The position numbers and the translations under genes were made by a program. The notes under the pieces are model-generated. The model had not been told where the DNA came from. It did no database searches and saw nothing but the letters and a program-made list of their open reading frames with translations. A DNA stretch of 64,000 nt. Origin: Candidula unifasciata (lineage: Eukaryota > Mollusca > Gastropoda > Stylommatophora > Geomitridae). Within the stretch, counting starts at the first letter, position 1. Every line of letters starts with the position of its first letter. The DNA lies in the NCBI GenBank assembly GCA_905116865.2, contig CAJHNH020001130.1:132971-196970 (forward strand), written 5' to 3'. Shown here in pieces: positions 18,885-33,200 of this stretch.

Positions 18885-19030
18885 GCCAGGTAAAAGGACC
18901 CTTTCCATGCTAGACCTATATTTTATTGGCACTCTGTGGGTAATGTGGTCAACATTATGCTGGCTACGGTAACATCCCAGGAATGAACCAGGTACACATT
19001 TTAGGCTGACTTGGCCCATGAATTTAGCAG
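18885..19030 (-). repeat. SINE family C, minus-strand copy
   Basis: Shows the complement of the family C body (CTAGACCTATATTTTATTGG, then GGTAATGTGGTCAACATTAT). It is partial. Confidence 0.7.
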
Positions 19031-20089
19031 CATTATGTATACACTTCACTCATTTCTGAGCTTTGACAAATGAAGGAGAAATATGCAACAGTCTGTGTAT
19101 GTAAGCTGAGCAATTAAAATTGGGGTTGTGTGTTAGAACCCGTTGACAATGTTTTTGGAATGTTAAAACCTCTTGCATGGTGATATATACAGCACGCAAT
19201 GTCAGCGGAATTGGGGAACACCTCTGCGAAAGTGACCCAATGTCACATGGCTCGAGGTCGACCAATCAGAAGTGAGCTAGTGTGTATATAGGCAGTTTGT
19301 GGGGAGACCATTGTAACTATTACCAATTTACAAACAATATAAACTACATTTTAAACTGAATGGGTACTCAAGAGGATTACTTCAGTTACTAGTTTCTCAG
19401 ACTGAACACAATTTACAAACTTTCTTACTAACTACTCTGGTCATCAAGATCCTCAAACTGTGCTATTTGCAAATTCTTGCTAACAAAATCAATAAATTTT
19501 CAGACTGTGTGCATCTTTATAAACTTTATTGTTAAGGAATCAAATTTTTACAACTGCAATCATCAGATTATTAAAATGGGCACACTGTTAACAAACTAGT
19601 GCTAACAAAACAAGTTTTTAGCATCCCTATTATCAGGTTCTCAAAGTGGGTACACCATTTATAAACTCTGTTAAAACAATCATAGTATCAGAAATTTTAT
19701 ATTTAAAATTAAGTTTCACAGGCAGAAAAATAAAATCCTCACCTGCATGGTTGTGGCGACAGCACTAGCCATGCAGCCGTAAATCCTTGGGCTCAAAGAC
19801 CTGCCTGCACCGCAAAAGTGGTATCATAAAGGCAGTTTCACAGGCAGACAACAGTGACATAAAAGAAGTCGTAAGCATATATAAAAAAACAAACTGAAGA
19901 CAACAAAATATGGTTACCCTTAAAAATATAGTTGTTATGTCTAGTCCTATACAATCACAAGTAATTTGTGTGTTTAAGTGTTCAGATAAACATTTGTAGA
20001 TTAGGTATCTGTATAACCTATGACAAGAATCCAGGATAACTGAGCCTGAATTAAAAATAACACGCACTGGTCTTGTAAAGATGTTTGAC

Positions 20090-20335
20090 TAGGACACAAT
20101 GATTATGCCATTCCTATATAAATCTGTGAAAACAATGATTATGACATCCATACATAAATCTGAAAACATGAATTAATTAAACATTCTTTTATAAATCTGT
20201 GAAAAAATACTAATTATAACATTCTTACATAAATCTCTGAAAACACTAATTAATTAAAACATTCTTTATAAATCTGTGAAAACACTAACTATAACATTCT
20301 AACATAAATCTCTGATAAAAATGATTATGACATTC
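20090..20335. repeat. AT-rich degenerate tandem repeat
   Basis: Units of roughly 45 bp built on ACATTCTTATATAAATCTGT and GAAAACANTAATTATGAC motifs. It lies just beyond the BORCS8 3' end. Confidence 0.7.
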
Positions 20336-20517
20336 TTTTGTCAATGTTAAAACACTGACACACAAATGATATTCATATTCTTGACTAATTCTATATTAAT
20401 GTTGTCAATTTCAAGTGTTATATATATGTTTTTCTAGCTTTTGTGAACTGAGACTGTTTAAAACTGAAAACATGTCTTTAATTATGTGTGCCCTAAGGCC
20501 CCTTTCTCCTCAATGAA

Positions 20518-21126
20518 TTTATTTATACCCACAGTCAACACTAGATCTACAGGAGAAAGTCAATAAGTATTCATAAATGGTTATGAGATGGCAGAAAACA
20601 ATGAAGTTGGTTTCTAAAGGTGTCATTAGGTGATAGCAACATCAAACTATGTCTACATTCATTAGGTTGCGTGACATCAATTACAATTTAAGAAAGTGTG
20701 CTCAAGGTGGGTACCCAGACAATTGAAAATGTGGTTTAGAAAACAGAGCACGGAGTTCTATGCAGCACGTTTGGGAAAACTGATAAAATTTTTGGTCAAG
20801 TGCATCAGTGCTGGTGGAAATTATGTTGAAAAATAAAGGGACAATGTATGTGTAAAGATTAATGGTTTTCAGCTTGTTATCGTCTTAATTTAAAAAAAAA
20901 AAAATTAAACAATCATTTGTAACTTACTTATTGACTTCCCCTCGTGTTTTAACATACAATGTCATTAATTATCTACAAGGGTATGATACACCAGGATTTT
21001 AGAAATTAATCAGTCCATAATTAAACACATTCAGATCTTTGTAAAAACACAAATGCATGAGTGGTGTCTTGTAAGATGTGTAAAATAAACTTCATGGTTA
21101 TCGTTGGGTCTCGTTGATTCGGCTGC
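20518..21126 (-). other. BORCS8: Probable BORCS8 3'UTR with candidate poly(A) signal
   Basis: Reading on the minus strand after the stop, the first canonical AATAAA I find is the complement of 20518-20523. No repeat family is obvious here. The exact cleavage site is unknown. Confidence 0.35.
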
Positions 21127-21217
21127 TCAGGTTTGGTTTGAAGGATTGGACATGAACATCTCCACCTCCCTGCCATCATCTGAGTCTTCCAGAGACTTCT
21201 TAGGAATATTTAATGTC
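21127..21217 (-). CDS. BORCS8: BORCS8 exon 7: C-terminus and stop
   Basis: The acceptor is CTTATTGCAG. It encodes TLNIPKKSLEDSDDGREVEM then FMSNPSNQT and TGA (21129-21127). The acidic SLEDSDDGREVE patch resembles a casein kinase 2 target. This exon has no equivalent in the short vertebrate protein. Confidence 0.85.
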
Positions 21218-24200
21218 CTGCAATAAGATAGATAATGAAGGAGGATGTCAAATAACATGCACAGAAAAGAAACACTTATATATAACCCCTGTCTATAAGG
21301 ACAATAAAGAATTTAAAGTGTTTTTCCTGCTTTTCAGAACTAATATTACTTCACAAAATGCAATAAATATTTGCAAACTGGATATTATTAAATGACCCAG
21401 CTTCTGTGTTAAATTACTGAGCACCTTGTTAGTATAAAGACAATACATACAGTATAATATCTTCTGAAATAATCAATTAATTGAAAAAAAGAAAGAAAAT
21501 TGTTTAATTCAGTTTTCAGGTTCTCAAACCTCGAGAGAGATTAATATTCAACATAGCTATATTTTAATTATTTATCTAACTTATTTTTGTCCCCCCCCCC
21601 CCCACTTTTTTTCCCCAAATGCCTTTCTACTTATTTTCATTTTGTTATACAGCCCTTGTCCATATTTTGTTTCCCCTATTCAGCATTTCTTGGTTTGATG
21701 TTGACCTTGGTTGTTTATAAGCTCTGTTTTTTTTGTCCGTTGAGTTTTATTTTTCCGTTTAGTGGGGTATTTAGTACCCCATTATTAAAGAGAGGTCGAA
21801 ACATTCGGTTGTATTTGTGAGCATCTTTTCCATTCCATCTACTGCTCTCATATTTTATGTTGTAAAGCATGATATATTTATAGACCAATGGGCACCTGAC
21901 AGCTTCTGTGGTCAACATCATGCTGGCCACTTTTACTTCCCATGAAATTAACTAGTAGGGGGGGGGGGGGTGTTGATCTGAAAGCCAAAGCCAATTTTGA
22001 ACAAATTGGGCCTCAGTGCAGATTTGAACCCTTAACCTCAAGGTTGGCAGGTTAAGTGTTTAATGGTTAAGTCACTGCAGCTCCGAGGCATACGGTGCTA
22101 GACCTATTATTTACATAGACTAATCAGTACTTGATGGGTGCTGCGGTAGACAATCTTTGCTTCCCAGGTATTTTCCAGTACCTGTTTTAGACTGGATCAA
22201 CCTGGGCAAAAGATAAAAGTCCACGTGAAGCAAAATTAAGCCCAAAGCAAGCATTTAGCCACAGTGATACCACAGCTCCAAGCTAACCACTGAGGGTGTG
22301 TCCAACTCTATGCTACCTCTAAACCACTTTGTTGTGTACCCGTTCATTTTCGGTTGCCCTAATGTACGGCAACAACAGAATAGACCAAACCCACCCCCCC
22401 CCCTTTTTTTTTTCTCCTCCAACAAGCATGTCCCAGCAGGCAAATAATTAAGGGTGATTCTTTTGAAGCCACAGTATATGCAAACTCAAATTGGGGAACA
22501 AGACCAAAAGAAATTCAAGAGCCAACAGCCAGTGAATGTGAAGAAGAACCACTTTGTATTTTAATTTATTAAGTACCAGGCTTGCATAGATCCCCTGAAA
22601 CTATATGGCCAGATAAGCACTTACTCATTTTGTGAGGAACCACCTGGACTAGCGCCAGCCCCAGTGTTGGGTACATTCTCAGATCCACCCCCATAACTGG
22701 AGTCCCTCTTGTCTGTGTCATTCTCTTTCACTTTGTCAACTGATGCAAACGAAGAGGACGGACTAGGTCTGCCAAACTTCCTAAGTTAATGATAGAAAAC
22801 AAAGATATTCCAGACATATAACCATTTCAAATAGGGAACACCTCATAAAAACAACCACAGAAAGAAAAAAAATATGAAAATAAGATATTTTTTCTTCTTC
22901 TTTGTGTTCTCCGACTATTCACCCCAGCAGAAAGTTCTGGTTTTTCCTCCACTTCTGGACTTTAGACTTGTTCCAGAACTTTAGTGTTGTGTGTACATGT
23001 TTTACAGATAGGGCTTAATTGTATGCAGGTTGATTTTTTGCCTCTCAGCAGACGCATTCCGACTCAAAAGGTAACCCCTAATTAATCGTAGCCCCTAATT
23101 AATAGACTTCTACGACATGCTGTTTAGGGAGGCAGCGGGTCTGTTCTTGTTTTCTCCATAATGGAACCCACACAGGAAAATATTTAACTCTGATCTCCTC
23201 CTTTTGTTCTCTTCCCATTTTTCTCACAAGTCAGGAAATGAATAAGTATCTTGCAAGTTCTGGCATGTGCTCAATTAATTAATTAATTATGTGTGATAAC
23301 AACTGTATGCCAGATTACGGAACATTCTAGGTAAATATTAAAAAAAAAGACAGAAACAACTGTAATAATAAAGAACAAACTGTTTCTTCTTTTGTGTTCA
23401 TCTGAAGATGTAAATGCATTTTTTACAGTTTACAACATGACTGGGATATTTGCGCCTTTTGGCCGACACATCTGACTTCTGCAAGCACTTCTTGCTCGAG
23501 TTAGCCTTCCTTAGCATCAGGTATAATTATGGCTCCTGTTCATGCTTTTATTTATCTGAGAGTTTCTTAGTGTTGGTAATTCTAGCCTCTCATATCTGTC
23601 AGGTTTTCTGCATGTTGTTTGTAGGGTCCTTATCTCAGTGCCAATTGGTTAGTTTGGTGCTTGTTGTGTTGCGGGATTATAGGGTCTATGCTATTGACAG
23701 CTGTCTTCTGCTCCATTCTCATAATGTATTTGCTATTATGCTCGTTCTGTTAAAGTAAGGCAGGTAGTTTGTTCCATCATGTGATACGTTGGTGGTTTCC
23801 ACTACGGCATATATGAGAAGGACCTAAGTTGTTGTCTGGATTTTATTCTGGCATTGACAATGTTCTGTGTATGCTGTCGTCATCCATGTCTCCGTATGAG
23901 ATATCCCATGCCATCATCCGAATGCTGGCTTTGTATAAGACTTATCCTGTACTAGGTGGATTCTGTTTCACTTCCCCAACCCTTGAGAGAAGGCAGGGGA
24001 AGAACATGAGCAGTTCTTACGCCCCTGGGAGGCTTCCGTACATGCAGAGCCAATAAACGGTACTGTGGTACTGGGTTCACCCAATAAGAAGAAATAAACA
24101 TCAAAATGAGACATTACAGCAGAAGGCAAAATGGTTAAGCAGCCAAATATTTTGTAGATTAAGTGCCAATATTTTTTCACTAATCTGAGTGATGTAAATG

Positions 24201-27200
24201 CGTTGTGCCTATTTACAGCAAAAAGTTGCGAGATTGGCAACTTTTGGCCCACCAGATACACATTCCTTATAAGAAACAAATAACCGCTCAAAGAAAAATC
24301 ACATCAAAAAGCCAACTGCTAACCTTCTGTTATCAGCGTAGCTGATCTGCTGTTTCATAAACATGGCATTCTTCAGCAGATCCTGAATGTTCTGAAAATG
24401 TATTGCACTTGACAGCATGGCTTTCACTGCACTGCCAACAGACATAATCAAAAATGTATGATGCGTCAATTCATTTACCACAGTTAAAAATCAAAGCCAC
24501 ACTGACTAGAAACACAGGCTGACCAATTCAGGTGTTTGGTTCAATCCCCCTGCAAGAGAGGTTATACACGGAGTCCGTACACATAATAAATAAACATACC
24601 AACAACATCTCTTCTGCCTTTCTAGCCCCCAGTGGAGCATAGGCCCTGAACCAACTCATGCCAAGGTGTTCTATCCTTAGCTGTCGCATGCAGCTCTCAC
24701 CATCTTTCTAACATCATTACATTAATAACTCTAGCTGTACTTATACATGTTCTTCATAGGTGGAGGACATCCATCAAAATGTAATTATAAAACAACAGTA
24801 CCTTTCCTATGCATTGCAACTGATAAAGTACCCTGTATTTGTGGATCTGGAGTCAACCCAGCTTAAAAAAAACAAGTACTAGAAAGTTTGTTCAGTTGGT
24901 AGAGCATGAGTATCTCAGAGTCACAGATTTGAGCCCCTTAATGGGCAATGACATTTTATAGCTATTGAGATCAGTTTGTACTATGATTCAAAGATGTGTG
25001 CAACTGAGATATGTACTGAGGTGGATTCATGGGAACAAGATGCCACAGTTCATAGTGCATGGATGCAGAAATAAGGAAGCGTTAAAAAAAAAAAAAAAAA
25101 ACCCAACACACACACACAAGATGAGCGAGTGACTTGCTACTCCACTAGGACATCACACAAGTGATAAACACCTGATGACATAAAGTGCCACCATGTGGAC
25201 GAGGATCACCGTGGAGAGGTCCCAGAAACCACGTTCAGACAATTGGCCATATTTATGGCCTGCCTATATTGCGGCCCCTGGCAAAAGCCAGGGTGGGGCT
25301 TCAAAAAACAAAAAATTTCATCCTAAAAAGGACAAAACTGGATATGTAACAACACACACATAGAATAAAGCATCCCTCTTATATACAAGGCAACAAAACA
25401 GGTTTAAGTAAGCTGTGCTATCAGAAAGGTAACCATTAGCATCAAATAGCTACAAATTATTCTGGAAATGTAACTTCTAGCTTAACTGTTAGAATCAAGT
25501 CAACCAGACAGCACTTTTCCACTTCTTGCACAAAGTGTAGTTCAGCAAACATATTTATGAGGTCAAGTCTAAGAATATTAGCCTACTGTCATCAGTGTCC
25601 AGAGTCTATCCCCCATTAGAGACAGTGCACCAAAATTTCCCAGAAAATGCAGACTATGAGAAGTTTACTAGATGCAAGTAATTTTGCTCCTCCATGATCC
25701 AGGACTGAAAAAAGTCATATAACCAAATCACTGTGTGGGTTCTGCAGCCCCATTTGGGGGAAGGGAGCAGAAGAATAGACCCACTGCTCCCTAACAGACA
25801 TGTTGCATAAGGTAACTAATTATGAGTTTGCTGAAATCAGATAGGTTGGGCCAAAAAGTGCACATATCACAGCTTTGCTGTAAACCACCCTTTTAAGGGC
25901 AAACCCAAAAGAATAAGAAGAGGGGGAAAGAAAAATAAAGAGTTAGAAAGAAGGACAGACTGGAGTAAACAAGATAATAAAAGAAAGGTGAAATAAAGAC
26001 TAAAAAAAAAAAAAGTTTCAAGTAAGAAAACAAAAGAAATGCATGCTGGGAGAAGGAAAAACATCATACAGTTGTTCTTACTTGCTGGCATAGTCAGCAT
26101 CAAAGCATGCTCCCTGAACTTTGACCTGGATGTCCTCAACTTCATGCTGCATATTGGCATAGAAAAGCATGAGTGTACAACCAAAGTGCGCACACAAACA
26201 TCTTCAATCTAATGCACAGAAAAGAACAATTACACACTATGAATAATGCAAACACAAACAATATATTGCACAATTTACTGCAGGACACATTTTGCTGTCT
26301 CTCATCATGCATTTCTAAATTAATACATAAGGAAGCACAAACATGAATCCTTGAAAGGGGGGGAGGGGGAGGGGTGTGTGTGTGTGTGAAATACACAAAA
26401 GGTCAGACTGTACATCTCTCCACGAGAAATTAAGATCAGCCACATGATTAAATCACACTGTCAGGTTAGACCGCATATCTTTCCATAAGAAATCAAAATC
26501 AACTACATGATTACCATGGTTACTTCAAATTTATCATGTGATCTTTTTGTTTACATAAAACAGAAGAGTTCAGTTTTATTGCTTTTAGTAAATGTCTATT
26601 CAATGTGTAATAAATAATTCTAAAGGAGGCACAATTCTCAACAATTATGTATCCAGAGTCTAGCAAATGACACCCTATTGAAAAACTGGGAGCTCTCCTA
26701 ATAATGATAAAACTACCTAAAATCAGCTATGAGTAAGCCAAAGGGTGGCCCTTTCCATGCCAGTGATGTACCTGGCACATGATCTAATAGAACCATATTT
26801 TTGTTTTCACTTTACTTATAGTATGCCACAATCTCAGTGGAGCTATTTACAGACTATCTCACTTTACTTATCATATGCCACAATCTCAGTGGAGCTATTA
26901 ATAGACTATCTCACTTTACTTATCATAAGCCACAATCTTAGTGGAGCTATTAATAGACTTTCTCACTTTACTTATCATATACCACAATATCAGTAGAGCT
27001 ATTAATAGACTATCTCACTTTACTTATCATATGCCACAATCTCAGTGGAGCTATTAATAGACTATCTCACTTTACTTATCATATGCCACAATCTCAGTAG
27101 AGCCATTAATAGACTATCTCACTTTACTTATCGTATGCCACAATATCAGTGGAGCTATTAATAGACTATCTCACTGTACTTATCGTATGCCACAATCTCA

Positions 27201-30200
27201 GTGGAGCTATTAATAGACTATCTCACTTTACTTATTGTATGCCACAATCTCAGTAGAGCTATTAATAGACTATCTCACTTTACTTATCATATGCCACAAT
27301 CTCAGTGGAGCTATTAATAGACTATCTCACTTTACTTATCATATGCCACAATCTCAGTAGAGCCATTAATAGACTATCTCACTTTACTTATCGTATGCCA
27401 CAATCTCAGTGGAGCTATTAATAGACTATCCCACTTTACTTATCGTATGCCACAATCTCAGTGGAGCCATCAATAGACTATCTCACTTTACTTATCGTAT
27501 GCCACAATCTCAGTGGAGCCATCAATAGACTATTTCACTTTACATATAGTATGCCACAATCTCAGTGGAGCCATTAATTGACTATTTCACTTTACTTATA
27601 GTATGCCACAATCTCAGTGGAGCCATCAATAGACTATTTCACTTTACTTATTGTATGCCACAATCTCAGTGGAGCCATTAATTGACTATTTCACTTTACT
27701 TATAGTATGCCACAATCTCAGTGGAGCCATTAATTGACTATTTCACTTTACTTATAGTATGCCACAATCTCAGTGGAGCCATTAATTGACTATTTCACTT
27801 TACTTATAGTATGCCACAATCTCAGTGGAGCCATTAATAGACTATTTCACTTTACTTATTGTATGCCACAATCTCAGTGGAGCCATCAATAGACTATTTC
27901 ACTTTACTTATCGTATGCCACAATCTCAGTGGAGCCATTAATAGACTATTTCACTTTACTTATCGTATGCCACAATCTCAGTGGAGCCATCAATAGACTA
28001 TTTCACTTTACTTATCGTATGCCACAATCTCAGTGGAGCCATTAATAGACTATTTCAATTTACTTATAGTATGCCACAATCTTAGTGGAGCCATTAATAG
28101 ACTATTTCACTTTACTTATCGTATGCCACAATCTCAGTGGAGCCATTAATAGACTATTTCACTTTACATATAGTATGCCACAATCTCAGTGGAGCCATTA
28201 ATAGACTATTTCACTTTACTTATAGTATGCCACAATCTCAGTGGAACCATCAATAGACTTTCACTTTACTGATAGTATGCCACAATCTCAGTGGAGCCAT
28301 CAATAGACTATTTCACTTTGCTTATCCTATGCCATCATCTCAGCGGAGCTCCATGAGAATCAAAGAGTAATAACACAGTGAACTAAAATGATTCAGTTAA
28401 ATTCGACAGGATCAATTTCACTGCAACAGGGTATCCTGTATGGCAGTCTCTCCACAGAACTGCTAGCCAAAAGTCAAAAGCATCAAATAAATTATGAACT
28501 ATGAATAACGTAGCCCCAGTGACATCCATCAGTGAAGTGAACCACTCGTCCATGACAGACCCAAGACCTTTACAGCATGAGGAAAATGGCTTGACCACCT
28601 TGCCATGAAGACACCCCCCCCCCCCCCCCCATTGTTAAAATACAATCAGGAATGAGGTCCTAGGACTGACACAGGATTGGTTGCCTCAACACATAAAGAC
28701 ACTTAACTACAAAATCCAACCAATCATAAAACTACAAACCTGGCTGTTTAATTTCTTATGAATGAACGAGTGGCTCAGAACTGACATCTTTGCATGCGCC
28801 ATTTTCCCATATGCACCCGATTCCCTTCCTCAGTAGTGAATGTGTTTAATTTTTTTTTTTAAACTTTGATCTTAAACTTCAGAAAAATGGCATGCGCTCG
28901 CTCTAGATGATGGTATACATGAAAGTAATAAGTCACACAAACTAACAATAAGATGTCACAATCTAAAATGACATAAGAAAAGTGGAAATAATATACCTTC
29001 TGATCTACAAGTTGTGGAAGAGTCTTTCGTACATGCTCTTGGATGCGGAAGAAGGCCAAGGATGGTTCATTAGCAATAATGTTCACCGTTTCTGAAAGCT
29101 TGTCAGCCGCTTTATAACAAGTAACAAAATAGAAAGGGAAAAAAATGCATATTTTTAAAAATTAAAACAACCACACACACAAACCAGTTAGAGGGATAGA
29201 GTCACCCACACACCAGGCATTGCAAGAGTTACAGACTGTTCTTGTGGCTTTGAGACAGTGGTGCAAGAGTCGCACCATGAAAGAGACTGGAACTTCACCT
29301 TGTAATATTCCCACTAATAGCAATGTAAGCCAGCCCCCACTATGGAAAAGTTACAATTTTCAAATTAATTAACTGTGTTATATAGTTGAACAGGTTTTCT
29401 AGGATTTGCATCTGTTGAATCCTCACCCGACAGTAGCTCTTTGAGTTACTGGGTGTTAATATGTTCATTCTAGGTGACGTTAATGCAAGAGTGGGCGCTG
29501 GGGATATCTCATAGCCATCTTGTATGGGACACTTCAGAGTGGGGAAAAATGAATGAAAATGGACAGAGGCTGCTTGAACTCTGCTGTCTTCACAACCTGT
29601 GTCATAAACACCTTCTTTGATGTAAAACCTCAAACATAAGGTCTCTTGGTGACACCCCAGATCCAAGCACTGGCACCAACTTGACATCATCCTCACTAAA
29701 CGTAGTGACCTTCACCTTGATCAGGTCCATTCAGTCTAGAGTCCAGAAAACTGCACGGCGCTGCACTAATGATTACTGGATCAAACTTAGTCAGCAGATA
29801 CAGACTTCAGCTATAACTGGCAACATAAGGGGAATGGATGATGGCATCAAGAAGGCTATCGAACCAGTAAAAAGAAAGGTTGCCCACCTATACTACTAAG
29901 CCTAATTAAATCCTTCCACTAGAATAGGCAGGGATCCATAATATATGAGGATTCATGCTACAGATCTTTAATCATTGTTGGACCAGTGGCAAAGTTCCTC
30001 AAATATGGAGAGAAGCAATCACAATACCTCTGCTTAAACCAGGAAAGGACAGTTCTGATGCCTCCAGCTATAGACCGATCAGTCTTACCAGCTGCCTCTG
30101 TAAAACAATGGAACGTATTGTCAACCTTAGACTCCAATGGTACTTGGAAAGTGAAAACATTTTCACGCCGCAGCAGGCAGGATTTAGACAGTGCTACTCC

Positions 30201-33200
30201 ACAGAAGACAGACAACTTACCTTTCACAATGAGGATGCCTTCCAGGAAAAGAAGCTAGTGCTAACGGCATGGATAGATCTGAAGAAAGCCTTTGGCAAGG
30301 TCTGGAAAGAAGGTCTACTGAAGAAACTGAGAGACTGCAGGGTGATTGGGAGTATGTACAAATGGGTCAAAGCATACTTGGCTTAACAGAAGATCCCGAG
30401 TACAGATAGATGGACTTAAGAGCAAGAAAGTTTTTGCTGCGCCATGGCGTCCCACCCTGTCCCCCACACTCTTCCTAAACTATATCAACGACCTGCTTTC
30501 TTACCCCATGGAATTAAAGCTGCAATGTATGCTGATGACTTGGTACTCTGGTGTACAAATGAAAATGTGACAGTGGCCACCAGACTGCTACAAAGAGCCA
30601 TAGATGCAATGGCTAAATGGGCCGACAAATGGTGTGTCAGCATCAACATAGGCAAATGCAGCACCACTCTCTTTACCCTTTCTCCTAAACAAAAAATCAG
30701 GCGCCATGCACATAAATGGAGTACCCCTGAGAGAGGATAAGGAGCCCACATACCTCGGCGTAACGTTTGATGATAGATTAACATGGAGAAAACACATCAA
30801 CAAGGCAGCAACCAAAGCCAGAAGGAGGGTAGCCATTCTGAGAAAACTAAGTGGAACCACATGGGGTGCTAGCGGGAAAATACTTAGAAAAGTTTACAAC
30901 AAAGTGTTCGACCACATCTTGAATACGGATCAACAGCATGGAGTTCGGCATCAAAAACCACATTGCAAGAATTAGACAAAGTGCAAAATCAAGCACTCAG
31001 AGTTACCACAGGCAGTATGAAATCAACACCTATAGCTGTGATGGAGAAAATGGGGATGACCCAAGCACTAAGTGAACGCAGAGACACCAAGATGCTTTTA
31101 CAAGCAGAAAAGTTTCTTAGTATGCCCAGTCACCCTATGAATGAAAGATTAAAAAATTTAGCTTTGGGACGACTAAAGAGAAGTAGTTTTATCCACCAGG
31201 CCAAACGGCTCGGCAGACAAACCACTGATTTACCTGCAACTGATAGATCCTTAAATGCTGTCCCAGAACGGACCCCCAGGAGAGAGGAGTATAAGTTTCC
31301 AATACACATCAAGACTGAAGTGAAAGGGGTATTTGACAAGGAAGAACAAAACAGTGTGCAGCGCAAAACAGCCACCCTCAGTTTACTTGATGATGAATAC
31401 CCGCAGAACCTTTGGGTCCGTGTTTACACAGATGGGTCAGCAGAAAGCGCAGTCAGAAACGGAGGTGCGGGAGTGTACATTGAGTGTCCTTATAATACCA
31501 GGGATACAGCCAAATTACCAACGGGAAAGCACTGTCACAACTATGATGCAGAAGTTCAAGCCATCAAGATAGCGGTAGAGAAACTACTAAATACAGGGTA
31601 ATTTTCACAACCAGTGGTATTCCTGACAGATGCAAAAGCAGTACTTCAGTCACTCCAGTCTGGAAAATTACCAAGCATACGGACACTATTATCCGAACTA
31701 GGCAACCGCTGTAAATTAGTAATGCAGTGGATACCTTCCCACTGTGGAGTTCCCGGAAACGAAAAAGCTGATAAACTAGCTAAGGAAGGTGCAACTGAAG
31801 AACAACCTGACATACCAGTCTCTTATCAACAGAAGAAGAGAATGATCAAATCAATCAGAATGCCACAGAAACTGGCACAAGATGATTACCATATTATGGA
31901 CAGACCAGAGCAAGTTATTATCCTTCGCCTTAGAACAGGGCACAATAGACTTCGCTCCCACATGTACAACAAATTTAAGATTGGCCAATCGGCCATGTGT
32001 TCTTGTGGACTGGCACCTGAAACAACAGATCACATCCTTCAAGACTGTCCCATATTCAACGCTTTCAGGCAAAACATTTGGCCAAAAGAGACACGTGTGG
32101 AAGTCAAACTTTACGGGCCGCTTAGTGAATTACAAAAGACAGTGAAATTCATACAAGAGACGGCTTTGCAGATATAGACAATTTATTTCATGCGAACGAA
32201 AGAAGAAGAAGAAGAATGAGGATTCATCGTCTTCACCCTTCCAGATTTGTAGCGAAGTAAAACAAGGATGTATTCTGGCTCCCACACTGTTTGGCATCTT
32301 TTTACTGCAATACTGATGTGTGCATTCCGCACAGCCATCGAAGGGATAAATCTTCATTCGAGGTCAGATGGCAACCTTTTTAATCTGTCTAGGCTTCGTG
32401 CCAGGACGAAGGTGCACATAAGATGCCTCAGGGATTCTCTTTTTGCAGATGATGCAGCCATTGTGGCACATACAGAGGATGATCTGCAGATCCTCATGAA
32501 TCGCTTTGCAAACGCATGCAAAGAATTTGGGCTTAGCATCAGTCCTAACAATACACAAGAAATGGGAATAAATGTGGACCCCCCCCCTCCCCCCCAAACA
32601 TTAGTGTTTTATGACCATTAGCTGTTTGCTGTACATCAGTGTGAGTACCTAGGCTCACGAATTTCAGGTGATCATTCTCTAGATGCAGAGATAAACAGAC
32701 GTATAGGAAAGGCCTCTGCAATGTTTTCAAATCTCACTAAGAGAGTCTGGTCAAAGAAGAAGCTGACTAATAATACAAAAATGAAAGTTTATGAGTCTTG
32801 TGTCTTGAGCACACTACTGTTCCGTAGCGAATCCTGGACTCTATAGGCACTTCAAGAAAACAGACTGAATACCTTCCATATGCGCTGTATGAGGCGTATC
32901 TTTGGTATATCATATCGTTACGTTGTCTCCAATGAATGTTTACTCACAAGAGCAAATATACCATCAATGTACTGTCTACTGGAGCAAACACATCTGCGCT
33001 AGCTAGGACAAGTCTCCCGCATGGAGGAAGATCATATTCCAAAGGACCTTTTGTACGGTGAACTAGAAACAGGTAAGAGACCTACAGGAAGGCGAAAGCT
33101 ACATTATAAAGACACATGCAAACATGACCTGATAGATACCAACATAGTCAAAGAGGCTTGGAAAAATCAGCTGCAGATTGCCTACTATGGTGATAGTAAG

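Noticed and set aside
24885..24950. Functional tRNA-Lys gene
   Set aside because: Anticodon-loop bases are missing and the T-arm is imperfect; treated as a SINE head or relic.
26810..28345. CRISPR-like regular spacing
   Set aside because: The whole 52-bp unit repeats, with no unique spacers, in a eukaryotic intron; it is a satellite.
29955..32177. Host genes encoding reverse transcriptase/RNase H proteins
   Set aside because: Motifs, frameshifts, tail and target-site duplication show a dead LINE insertion.
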